Shown: positions 14,592 to 22,277 of the stretch, piece by piece
Layout of the letters: each line of letters begins with the position of its first letter
Numbering within the stretch: the stretch's first letter is position 1
Assembly: GCA_017614795.1 (NCBI GenBank)
Contig: JAGABD010000098.1
Coordinates: 1 to 23,970, forward strand
DNA from: Bacteroidales bacterium
GTDB lineage: Bacteria; Bacteroidota; Bacteroidia; Bacteroidales; UBA932
Direction: 5' to 3'
DNA length: 23,970 nucleotides
Translations under genes and position numbers: made by a program
Notes under the pieces: generated by a model
The model's input: only the letters and a program-made list of their open reading frames with translations
Databases searched by the model: none
Told to the model about the DNA's origin: nothing

Positions 14592-17309
14592 CTAGTTGTC
14601 CCAGTAGCTGCTGCTCTTCTTGAACCTGAGGATGTCGGCGAGCGCCGCGGCGTTGGCCTGGATGCGGAAGCTGTAGGACTTCCAAGTACCCATAGGCACC
14701 CAGGAGACGGCGATGTTGAAGCAGTGCATGTCGTAGGTCGCGCTGAGCTGCGTGGTGGACAGTTGCTTCGCGACGAAGTCGAAGCCCGAACTCGCGTTCA
14801 GGGACATCTTTGGAGTGAGTTTTACGTTGCCGTTCACTCCGAGCGTGCGGGTTATGGTGTTCAGCGTGTTCAGCCTCGCGGTCTTGCTGTCGAAGCGGTA
14901 GCTGCGGGAATAACTGAAACTGTAGCTGAAGTTGAGCGACCAGGGCACGTTGGGGTTCGTGTAGTATACCCAGCCGCCGGGGATGTATTCGCCCGTGACG
15001 GGGTGCGTGTAGATGCGCTGGTAATAGCTCGCTGCGCTTTCTCCGTTGCCGCCCTGTCCGTCGTCTCCCTTCATCGTGCCCTTGCCGGATATGGAATAGG
15101 ACATCGATGCGGAAGCGTTGGTGAACCTCGCAAGACCCTGTCCGAGCTCCATCGTGAACTTGTTGTATTTGCGGCCCCTCTCGTCGATTGCATAAGGGTC
15201 GAAATTGGCGCTTCCGCTCAGCGACAGCTTGCCGAATACCGAAGTGGACATCGACATGCTTATGGTGCTCATATTCAGCGAGTCGGCGAGGAAATTGTAG
15301 CCTGTACGCAGGCTCAGCTGGTCGATCAGCTTGACCTTCTTGGATGCGTTGCCCGTAGTATCCGCGAAGTCGCGCACCTTGGCCTCGAGGTTGTTGCCGA
15401 GCGAGAAGGATGCCGTGGCGGAGCGTCCCATACCGGGAGGGGAGTTCAGCTGGCCGCTGTAGATGTTGTAATGGTAGGTCTGCTGTACGCCGTTGTTGTC
15501 AATGTAAACGAGGTCGCGGTAACCGTTGGCGTATGTGCCCTTTTCAGGACTCAGCGAGAGCGACACCGAAGGCGAAACCACGTGCCTGATGGCCTGAATT
15601 CGGTGATACTTGCCGAAATTGAACATACCGTAGAGACGGGTGCTCATGGCAATCGAACCGGAATAGTTCTGCGTTATGCCGAAGGTCGAGAACTGGCTTC
15701 CAAGCTTCGAGACCACCTTGCCCTGGTCCGCATCGTAGTAGTATTCCGATGCGCGGAAGAACCAGTTCTGCCCGTAGCTGATGGAAGGGGAGAAGTTGAA
15801 GTACTTGAAGAGGCTGAAGCTCGGCAGGCCGATGCTGAAATTGTGCGCCATTCCGTTCTGGAACTTGTCGTAGAAGCCCGGCGTGTTGAATTCCTTCGCC
15901 TTGAAGTTTATCTTGTTCTGCAGGGAAGTGTTATATCCCAGCGAGAACTTCTCGTAGATGCGCTCCTTGCCGACGCGGTGCTTGCGCTTGAAGGGGTAGA
16001 AGGTCGCCACCGAGAAGGTCAGGTTGGGGAGGGTGAAGGCGTAGCTGCTGTCCCTGGAGTTCTGCGAGTGCAGGGCGTTTATGGAGAGGTTGGCCTTGCC
16101 TCCGAAGCTCCGCGACCACGAAATGGACGAAGAAGCCTGGTTCTGGAGGGCCTGGGTTACCGAGCGGGAGTTGTACTTGCTGTTGTTCGGGCTGGAGAAG
16201 TTCACCGATGCGGTGAAGCTCGTTCCGGGATGGCACTTGGCGTCCTGCGAATGCGACCAGCGGATACCGAAGTTGGTGCTCTCGTTGAAGTCCGCGCTTC
16301 CTTTTTCGCCCGTCTTGTCGTCGGAATAGTTTATGGAGAAGTTGCCGCTGAACTTGTAATTCACTCTGTACCTGGAGTTTACGTCTACTGCCCAGGAACC
16401 GAGCGTGAAGAGGTCGCCGGTCACGGAGAGGTCGAGATAATCGCCGAAGACGAAATACATTCCGCCGTCCTTGAGATAGAATCCTCGGGCAGTTTCCTCG
16501 CCGAAGGTAGGAATCAGCAGGCCGGTCGCGCGCTTGGGTCTCTTGGGAACGAAGCCGAAGGGAATGCCGACGAAAGGCAGGTGGACGTCCTCGATGACTA
16601 TGTGGGCGGGGCCGAAGACTATCTTCTGGGAAGGATCCGTGATGACCTTTGCCGCCGACAGCTGCAGGTAGTAGTGGGGATGGTCGGCGTCGCAGACGGT
16701 ATACTTGCCCTTGGTGATGTTGATGGACTTGTCGGGCATCATTTTGATGTTACGGCCGTGCAGGATGCCGTCCTCCTCGTGGGTCACCATATTGTGGATG
16801 CGGGCCTTGCGGGTGTTGAAGTTGTAGCGCAGCTCCTCCATATTGTACTGCTTGGAGCCTTCCCGCATCACGGGGCGTCCCTGCCATTCGCCCGATAGGG
16901 AATCGTAGACGCCGTAGGCATACACGGTGCCGGTGTTCATATCGTACTCCATACGTTCGGCGGTGAGTTCCATATTCTGGTAGGTCACCTTGACGTCGCC
17001 GTAGTAGTAGATGAGGCGGTGTCCGTCCTCGAAATGCTCTACGATGGAGTCGCGCGCGTTAGAAAAAGCGGGTGCGCGGAGGGAACTCATCTTCATCATC
17101 GCGGCGGAATCCGCCCTGTGCAGGGAGTCCGCCCTCATTGTGGAATCGCGCCTTGCAAGTGTCAGAGAATCAGGCTCATAGACCTTCTTCTTGGCGGTTT
17201 GGGAAGAAAAGGACATGTTGCCGCGTCTGCGCGAACGCTGGGCCGAAGCGTCGGGTAGCGCTATGGCCAGAATGAGCAAAGCGACAATTAAATATTTTAT
17301 TTTTCCCAA
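14592..17309 (-). CDS. lptD: LPS-assembly protein LptD (Bacteroidota type)
   Basis: This roughly 905-residue outer-membrane protein is the predicted channel that inserts LPS into the outer leaflet. After a signal peptide (IVALLILAIALPDASA, then Q), a periplasmic OstA/LptA-like jellyroll region spans about 75-250 (YYYGDVKVTYQNMELTAERM, GTVYAYGVYDS, LRYNFNTRKARIHN). A long beta-barrel region rich in Tyr, Asn and Ser fills the rest, with GIPFGFVPKRPKRATGLLIPTFGE at its beginning as in the family. No in-frame ATG precedes the signal peptide, so the start is most likely the TTG at 17309. Only three cysteines remain in the mature chain, so the two-disulfide pattern of E. coli LptD is not kept. It is divergent from the amidase gene. 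Confidence 0.9.
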   Translation of the reverse strand: MGKIKYLIVALLILAIALPDASAQRSRRRGNMSFSSQTAKKKVYEPDSLTLARRDSTMRADSLHRADSAAMMKMSSLRAPAFSNARDSIVEHFEDGHRLIYYYGDVKVTYQNMELTAERMEYDMNTGTVYAYGVYDSLSGEWQGRPVMREGSKQYNMEELRYNFNTRKARIHNMVTHEEDGILHGRNIKMMPDKSINITKGKYTVCDADHPHYYLQLSAAKVITDPSQKIVFGPAHIVIEDVHLPFVGIPFGFVPKRPKRATGLLIPTFGEETARGFYLKDGGMYFVFGDYLDLSVTGDLFTLGSWAVDVNSRYRVNYKFSGNFSINYSDDKTGEKGSADFNESTNFGIRWSHSQDAKCHPGTSFTASVNFSSPNNSKYNSRSVTQALQNQASSSISWSRSFGGKANLSINALHSQNSRDSSYAFTLPNLTFSVATFYPFKRKHRVGKERIYEKFSLGYNTSLQNKINFKAKEFNTPGFYDKFQNGMAHNFSIGLPSFSLFKYFNFSPSISYGQNWFFRASEYYYDADQGKVVSKLGSQFSTFGITQNYSGSIAMSTRLYGMFNFGKYHRIQAIRHVVSPSVSLSLSPEKGTYANGYRDLVYIDNNGVQQTYHYNIYSGQLNSPPGMGRSATASFSLGNNLEAKVRDFADTTGNASKKVKLIDQLSLRTGYNFLADSLNMSTISMSMSTSVFGKLSLSGSANFDPYAIDERGRKYNKFTMELGQGLARFTNASASMSYSISGKGTMKGDDGQGGNGESAASYYQRIYTHPVTGEYIPGGWVYYTNPNVPWSLNFSYSFSYSRSYRFDSKTARLNTLNTITRTLGVNGNVKLTPKMSLNASSGFDFVAKQLSTTQLSATYDMHCFNIAVSWVPMGTWKSYSFRIQANAAALADILRFKKSSSYWDN

Positions 17310-17331
17310 ATGCAATTTTTTTCTAAATTTG
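17301..17331 (+). promoter_or_regulatory. Predicted promoter of the amidase gene
   Basis: TAAATTTG at 17324-17331, followed by C, is an exact -7 match. TTTT at 17301-17304 is a one-mismatch -33 box with a 19-base spacer. Transcription would start near 17337, about 20 bases before the TTG at 17357. It forms an inverted repeat with the lptD element. Confidence 0.65.
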
Positions 17332-17338
17332 CAAAATA

Positions 17339-17370
17339 CAAATTTACAATTAATTTTTGAAACGCGCAAT
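17339..17370 (-). promoter_or_regulatory. Predicted promoter of lptD
   Basis: On the minus strand TAAATTTG (17346-17339) is an exact -7 match, with ATTG at 17370-17367 as a -33 box and a 20-base spacer. The start point would be near 17333, some 24 bases before the TTG. It faces the amidase promoter. Confidence 0.6.
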
Positions 17371-18616
17371 CTGCATAATCCTGTCGCTGATTATTGGCAT
17401 ATTCTGTGCCAATGCGGGCGACCTTAAACTCACCACCGTAGTAATAGATGCCGGTCACGGCGGAAAAGATGCAGGCGCAGTGAGCAAAGACAAAAAAACT
17501 TTCGAAAAAAACCTCACTCTCGACATCAGCAAGAGGTTCGCAACGCTCATTCAAAACGCATATCCCCAGGTGAAGGTGGTGCTTACCCGCGACAGCGACG
17601 ACTTCGTGGCGCTCAACGACCGCGCCGTGAAGGCCAACAAGGCCGGAGCCAACATCTTCATCTCCATCCATATCAATTCCGCGACCAGCACAACGCCCAA
17701 CGGCTATTCCGTGCACATTCTCGGCCAGTCGAGCATAAAGGACAGGGACTTGTTCGCGTATAATATGGACGTGTGCAAGCGCGAGAACTCCGTGATTCTG
17801 CTCGAGGATGACTACAACGCCAAGTACCAGGGCTTCAACCCCAACGACGAGGAGTCCTACATCTTTATGCAGCTGATGCAGAACGCGCACCTGGAGCAGA
17901 GCCTCCTGCTCGCTTCGGTGATTTCCGAGAAGCTCAAGGGCGGCCCCATCAAGGCCGACAGGGGGATATGGCAGAATCCTTTCTACGTACTGTGGAAAAC
18001 GGCCATGCCGGCAGTGCTGGTGGAAATCGGATTCATTTCCAACTCCGTCGACCTCGCGACGCTGCGCACCCCCGAACAGAGGCAGATCCTGGCCAAGCGC
18101 CTTTTCGAGGCGTTCAAGGACTACAAGGACCTGTATGACAGCAGCGTGGATATCAAGGTTCCCGAAAAGCCCGAGGAGGCCAAGCCCCAGATAGTGGAGC
18201 CCGTCCAGCAGGCCCCCGCCAAACCGGTTCAGGAAGCAAAACCCCAGCAGCCCAAGCCTCAGCCGGCTCCGGCGGCCGCTGCCAAACCCCAACCCGCCCA
18301 GCCGCCGGTACAGCAGGCTAAACCCGCTCCGGCGCCCGCGCCAAAGCCTTCTGCGGACAGCGGAAGCGGCAAGGTGCTCTACGGAACGCAGATTTCCGCG
18401 AGCAGCCGTACCCTCGACCCTTCCGACCGATTCTTCCACGGACTCAACCCGATGGTGGTGAAGCTCGGCTCTCTCAACAAGTACATCGCCGGAGTGAGCG
18501 AATCGAAGGAAGAAGCGAAAGCGAAATTCGATGAGATCCGAAGCAAATTCCCCGAGGAATACAAGGACGCTTTCATGGTCGTAATCAAGGACGGGACAGT
18601 CGCCAGACTACGCTAG
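17357..18616 (+). CDS. N-acetylmuramoyl-L-alanine amidase with C-terminal SPOR-like domain
   Basis: This 419-residue zinc enzyme cleaves the bond between MurNAc and the peptide stem of peptidoglycan, mainly at division septa. It is an Amidase_3 (AmiC-type) protein. A signal peptide (MKRAICIILSLIIGIFCANA, then G) is followed by the catalytic domain (about 25-255) with the Zn ligand His in IDAGHGGKDAGA, KVVLTRDSDDFVALNDR, the second His in FISIHINS, and the catalytic Glu in VLVEIGFISNSVD. A Pro/Ala/Gln/Lys-rich linker spans about 272-340. The C-terminal end (about 340-419) resembles the SPOR-like domain of Bacteroidota amidases. The start is a TTG: an in-frame TAA lies at 17351-17353 and no ATG occurs before the catalytic domain. 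Confidence 0.93.
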   Translation: MKRAICIILSLIIGIFCANAGDLKLTTVVIDAGHGGKDAGAVSKDKKTFEKNLTLDISKRFATLIQNAYPQVKVVLTRDSDDFVALNDRAVKANKAGANIFISIHINSATSTTPNGYSVHILGQSSIKDRDLFAYNMDVCKRENSVILLEDDYNAKYQGFNPNDEESYIFMQLMQNAHLEQSLLLASVISEKLKGGPIKADRGIWQNPFYVLWKTAMPAVLVEIGFISNSVDLATLRTPEQRQILAKRLFEAFKDYKDLYDSSVDIKVPEKPEEAKPQIVEPVQQAPAKPVQEAKPQQPKPQPAPAAAAKPQPAQPPVQQAKPAPAPAPKPSADSGSGKVLYGTQISASSRTLDPSDRFFHGLNPMVVKLGSLNKYIAGVSESKEEAKAKFDEIRSKFPEEYKDAFMVVIKDGTVARLR

Positions 18617-18789
18617 AACAGGGGGTAAAATTTTACTTTAAATTCCAAGTGTTTGACTGTCAGACTTTTTGACCGACAGTTCAATTTTTCTTGTTCCCAT
18701 ATTTACACCTAATAATTGAATTAAACAATAGCAAAAAGAAATTTTTTCGAGTTTTTTTTAACCACTTTTGCACATCGAAAATAATCCCC
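18617..18789. other. AT-rich intergenic region upstream of dnaA
   Basis: This 173-base gap is one of the longest in the window. It holds a 12-base perfect palindrome GTAAAATTTTAC (18625-18636) and the hairpin at 18653-18689. A long AT-rich stretch follows, then TTTTGCACA at 18766-18774, which fits the relaxed DnaA box TTWTNCACA. CACTTTTG at 18763-18770 overlaps that box and could be a -7 element for dnaA with one mismatch. Only one convincing DnaA box is visible, so I do not call an origin. Confidence 0.5.
18653..18689 (+). terminator. Probable intrinsic terminator downstream of the amidase gene
   Basis: TTGACTGTC (18653-18661) pairs with GACAG and TCAA (18675-18684) with a single bulged T, followed by five T residues. 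The stem is fair, not strong. The same bases also form an imperfect 12-base direct repeat (see findings). Confidence 0.5.
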
Positions 18790-20217
18790 ATGGACAACAA
18801 CGGTAAACATATCGATGTTTGGAACGAGTGCCTCGTCATACTGAAGGAACTCGTCGAGCCACAGCAGTTCCAGATTTGGTTTTCGCGAATCAAACCTGTG
18901 GAAATGCTGGACTCCGTCCTGACCGTTGAAGTCCCCTCGGAATTCTTTGCAGAATACCTTGAATCCGCCTATCTTGACGTGCTCAAGAAGACTCTCAAGC
19001 GCGTCATCGGCGCCGGAGCGCAGCTGAAGTACACCTTCAAGCCCGTGCAGAACCAGAGCGCGATGACCGTTCCGGCGGGGCAGGGGAATCCTCCGCTCAA
19101 CCGCAGCATCTCCGTGGATTCCTATTCGCCCGGCGGAAATCCCGGCGCTATCGTATATCCCGGGCTCACCAAACTCAAGGTAGATCCCAGGCTGAATCCC
19201 TCGTTCAGTTTCGCCACCCTCGTGGAGGGCGACTGCAACCGCCTTGCCCGTTCCGCCGGCCACAACATAGCCGACGCACCCGGAACCACCCCCTTCAATC
19301 CTCTTTTCATATTCGGAGGTCCCGGTCTTGGCAAGACGCACGTGGCACAGGCCATAGGTCTGGAGATTATGAAGAACCATCCCGACCTTGTGGTGCTGTA
19401 CGTATCCGGCAGCGAATTCAAGAACCAGTTCGTCCGTGCCGTCAACGTGGAAAACAGGCTTCACGACTTCCTGGCGTTCTACCAGAGAATGGACGTTCTC
19501 ATAGTGGACGACATCCAGGACCTCAGCGGCCAGGGCAACCAGAATGCCTTCTTCAGCGTCTTCAACTATCTGCACCAGAACCGCAAGCAGTTGATTCTCA
19601 CTTCGGACAGGGCTCCGGTGGAGCTCCAGCAGTTCGAGCAGAGGCTTCTCTCCCGCTTCAAGTGGGGCCTTTCGGTCGAGCTCACGCGTCCGGACTACGA
19701 TACCAGGCTTGCGATGCTCCGTTCCCGCTGCCAGCGCGAGGGAGTCATCATTTCGGATGAAGTCCTGGAGTACCTGGCATCCCGCATCAAGACCAATTTC
19801 CGCGAGCTTGAGGGCTCTCTCATCTCCCTTATGGCCTATGCCGCCGCCGACCGCTGCGAATGCACTGTGGAACTGGCGGAAAGAATTATCGGAAACCTGG
19901 TGGGCGAAGAAGTGGCCACTGTCACCCTCGACAAGGTGCAGAAGGCTGTCTGCGAATATTTCAATCTTACAAAGGACACCCTGCTCTCCACGTCGCGCAA
20001 GCGTCAGATAGTGCAGGCGCGTCAAATAGCAATGTACCTGAGCAGGACCCTCATTCCCAACTGCTCGCTTGCGACTATCGGTTCGGAAATCGGAGGGAAG
20101 GACCACGCCACGGTTCTTCACGCCTGCAGTACGGTATCGGATCTTATGTCGACCGACCGCGTATTCAAGAAATACGTGACAGATCTGAAAGCCTTGCTTG
20201 TACCATCCGAACGATAG
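18790..20217 (+). CDS. dnaA: Chromosomal replication initiator protein DnaA
   Basis: This 475-residue protein binds origin DNA boxes and starts chromosome replication. Domain I is at about 1-85 (VWNECLVILKELVEPQQFQIWFSRI), followed by a variable linker rich in Pro, Gly and Ser. The AAA+ domain carries NPSFSFATLVEGDCNRLARS, Walker A FGGPGLGKTHVAQAI near 175, Walker B DVLIVDDIQDLSG, and sensor/Arg finger segments around RLLSRFKWGL. Domain IV has ISTSRKRQIVQARQIAMYL-type helices and the box-recognition motif as GGKDHATVLHACSTV. The ATG at 18790 fits the family N-terminus, whereas the upstream extension of the frame does not. The stop is 3 bases before pepD. Confidence 0.97.
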   Translation: MDNNGKHIDVWNECLVILKELVEPQQFQIWFSRIKPVEMLDSVLTVEVPSEFFAEYLESAYLDVLKKTLKRVIGAGAQLKYTFKPVQNQSAMTVPAGQGNPPLNRSISVDSYSPGGNPGAIVYPGLTKLKVDPRLNPSFSFATLVEGDCNRLARSAGHNIADAPGTTPFNPLFIFGGPGLGKTHVAQAIGLEIMKNHPDLVVLYVSGSEFKNQFVRAVNVENRLHDFLAFYQRMDVLIVDDIQDLSGQGNQNAFFSVFNYLHQNRKQLILTSDRAPVELQQFEQRLLSRFKWGLSVELTRPDYDTRLAMLRSRCQREGVIISDEVLEYLASRIKTNFRELEGSLISLMAYAAADRCECTVELAERIIGNLVGEEVATVTLDKVQKAVCEYFNLTKDTLLSTSRKRQIVQARQIAMYLSRTLIPNCSLATIGSEIGGKDHATVLHACSTVSDLMSTDRVFKKYVTDLKALLVPSER

Positions 20218-20220
20218 AAT

Positions 20221-21639
20221 ATGACTTCCGAACAAGTTCTAGACATCTTCAAACTCATTACGGCCATTCCCAGGGAATCCGGCCACGAGGAGCCTATGAC
20301 GCAGTTTCTCTGCGACTGGGCGGCGGCGCGCAATCTCGAGTGCCGCAAGGACGAAACCGGCAACGTATGCATAATCCGCGAAGCCGCGAAAGGCAAGGAG
20401 AATATCCCCGCCATAGCACTCCAGGCGCATCAGGATATGGTTTGCGAGAAACTCGCCGGCGTGGAGCACGACTTCCGCAGGGATCCCATAAAGTACGAGA
20501 TAGAGGACGGATGGATGATTGCGAAGCAGACAACTCTCGGCGCCGATGACGGAATCGGAGTCGCGGCCTGCCTGGCCCTTCTCGAAAGCGAAGCGCCCAC
20601 CGGCAAAATCGAGTGCCTCTTCACCATCTCCGAAGAGACTGGAATGGACGGCGCATTCGCGCTTCAGCCGGGTTTCTTCGATGCCAAAGTGCTCATAAAC
20701 CTCGATTCCGAGGACGAAGGACAGCTGTTCATCGGCTGCGCGGGAGGCGAGCACACCGACGCCCGTTTCAAATATGAAAGCGAAGCTCTCGCCGATGCGG
20801 GACTCTGCCTGGAGCTCTCCATTTCCGGAGGAGCCGGCGGCCACAGCGGCGACGACATAAACAAGCACAGGGCCAACACGGTGCACATACTGGCATCTTT
20901 CCTTGCGAAATGCGGCCTGCCTTACAGGCTTGTCAGTTTTGAAGGAGGCGGAAAGCACAACACCATAGCCCGCGAATGCAAGGTCGTCCTGGCCTGTGCA
21001 GATGCCGGAATAAGCGCGAAGTTCGACGCATACGCGCAGGAGATAAAGAAGGAATACGCCAAGGACGATCCCGCGCTCGTATTCGAATGCAGGAAGATCG
21101 CGCCCGTGGCGTCCGCCATCGAAGACAAGGTCGCAAAGGCCCTGATTTCAGCGCTCGCATCGTGCCCTCACGGGGTTCTGAAGATGAGCCCCGACATAGA
21201 AGGCCTGGTGCAGACATCCAGCAACCTTGCCGCAGTGGTGATGGAAAAGCCCGGCATAGTGCGCGTCAACACAAGCCAGCGAAGCAGCGTCGTGGCGGAA
21301 CTCGACGAAGCGGTGCTCAAGGTCAGCGCCAATTTCGCCGATGCCGGAGCATACGTCGAGAATTACGGCAAATACCCCGGCTGGAAGCCGAACGTCAATT
21401 CGCACCTGCTGAAGGTCTGCGTAGATTCATACAGGAAGCTTTTCGACGAAGACCCCCTCGTGCTGGCAATCCACGCCGGCCTGGAGTGCGGCCTCTTCCT
21501 CGAGAAGTTCCCCGACCTCGATATGATATCCTTCGGTCCCACCCTGCGCGGAGTGCACACTCCCGGCGAAAAGCTGGAACTCGCCTCGATGGACCGTTTC
21601 GTTGAACTGCTTGACGACGTAGTATGCAATTACAGGTAG
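20221..21639 (+). CDS. pepD: Aminoacyl-histidine dipeptidase (PepD, peptidase family M20C)
   Basis: This 472-residue cytosolic metallopeptidase hydrolyses dipeptides, typically Xaa-His, and has broad dipeptidase activity. Visible M20 metal-site motifs are LQAHQDMV (His and Asp), TTLGADDGIG (bridging Asp), FTISEETGMDGA (catalytic and ligand Glu), INLDSEDEG, and the late His in FGPTLRGVHTPGEKLEL. SGGAGGHSGDDINKHRAN in the lid domain is also characteristic of PepD. Length is normal. It begins 3 bases after dnaA and its last 16 bases overlap rpe, so it is probably co-transcribed with both. Confidence 0.96.
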   Translation: MTSEQVLDIFKLITAIPRESGHEEPMTQFLCDWAAARNLECRKDETGNVCIIREAAKGKENIPAIALQAHQDMVCEKLAGVEHDFRRDPIKYEIEDGWMIAKQTTLGADDGIGVAACLALLESEAPTGKIECLFTISEETGMDGAFALQPGFFDAKVLINLDSEDEGQLFIGCAGGEHTDARFKYESEALADAGLCLELSISGGAGGHSGDDINKHRANTVHILASFLAKCGLPYRLVSFEGGGKHNTIARECKVVLACADAGISAKFDAYAQEIKKEYAKDDPALVFECRKIAPVASAIEDKVAKALISALASCPHGVLKMSPDIEGLVQTSSNLAAVVMEKPGIVRVNTSQRSSVVAELDEAVLKVSANFADAGAYVENYGKYPGWKPNVNSHLLKVCVDSYRKLFDEDPLVLAIHAGLECGLFLEKFPDLDMISFGPTLRGVHTPGEKLELASMDRFVELLDDVVCNYR

Positions 21640-22277
21640 CCCCCTCGATCCTTTCGGCCGACTTCGCCAACCTCGGCCGGGACATCCGTATGCTGAACAA
21701 AGCCGCGGAAATCATCCATCTGGATGTGATGGACGGCACTTTCGTGCCCAACATCTCCTTCGGTTTCCCTGTGATTGAAGCCGTCTCCAAAATAGCAAAG
21801 ATCCCTATGGACGCCCATCTGATGGTGGTCACCCCCCACAAATGGTTCGAGCGCTGCGCGAAGCTGGGAGTCCGGATGTGCAGTTTCCATCTCGAGGCTG
21901 CCGGCCGCAAAACAGCCGGCAACCTCAAAACCATCCGGGAACTGGGAATGAAGGCGGGCCTCGTCATCAATCCCGACATCCCCGTCGAGAAGCTCTTCCC
22001 TTATATAGGACAGGCCGATTTCTTCCTCATAATGTCCGTTTTCGCGGGCTTCGGAGGGCAGAAGTTCATCTACGAGTCCCTCGACAGGGTTGCAAGACTC
22101 AAGGCCGAACTCGACAAGAGGGGAGACTCGGCGCCGATCGAAGTGGACGGGGGAGTGAGCGCAACCAATGCGGCGGCTCTTCGCGATGCGGGAGCGACGA
22201 TGCTGGTGGCGGGAAGCGCCGTATTCAAGGCAGAGGACCCCGCTGCGGCTATTGCAGCGATTCGTAACGCGCGATAG
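21624..22277 (+). CDS. rpe: Ribulose-phosphate 3-epimerase
   Basis: This 217-residue TIM-barrel enzyme interconverts ribulose-5-phosphate and xylulose-5-phosphate in the pentose phosphate pathway. Signature regions are VAPSILSADFANLG, HLDVMDGTFVPNISFG with catalytic Asp and metal ligands, MDAHLMVV, FHLEAAG, LVINPDIPVEKLFPY, the phosphate-site loop GFGGQKF, EVDGGVSATNA with the second catalytic Asp, and VAGSAVFKA. One deviation is seen: the usual MSVxPGFGGQ reads MSVFAGFGGQ, so a conserved Pro is Ala. The ATG at 21624 lies inside pepD (16-base overlap), and the 3' end overlaps birA on the opposite strand by 29 bases. Confidence 0.95.
   Translation: MQLQVAPSILSADFANLGRDIRMLNKAAEIIHLDVMDGTFVPNISFGFPVIEAVSKIAKIPMDAHLMVVTPHKWFERCAKLGVRMCSFHLEAAGRKTAGNLKTIRELGMKAGLVINPDIPVEKLFPYIGQADFFLIMSVFAGFGGQKFIYESLDRVARLKAELDKRGDSAPIEVDGGVSATNAAALRDAGATMLVAGSAVFKAEDPAAAIAAIRNAR

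Noticed and set aside
14724..16898. 724-codon open frame on the plus strand opposite lptD
   Set aside because: It lies fully antisense to lptD, its translation is Val/Arg/Glu-rich without domain signals, and no promoter-like element was looked for or evident at its start.
18625..18636. Perfect palindrome GTAAAATTTTAC as an operator
   Set aside because: A 12-base AT-rich palindrome can arise by chance in such a region, and no second copy was seen.
18617..18789. Replication origin next to dnaA
   Set aside because: Only one relaxed DnaA box is visible and there is no box cluster. In many Bacteroidota the origin is not beside dnaA.
18721..20235. 504-codon open frame on the minus strand opposite dnaA
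   Set aside because: It is antisense to an intact dnaA and its translation has no plausible fold or motif.
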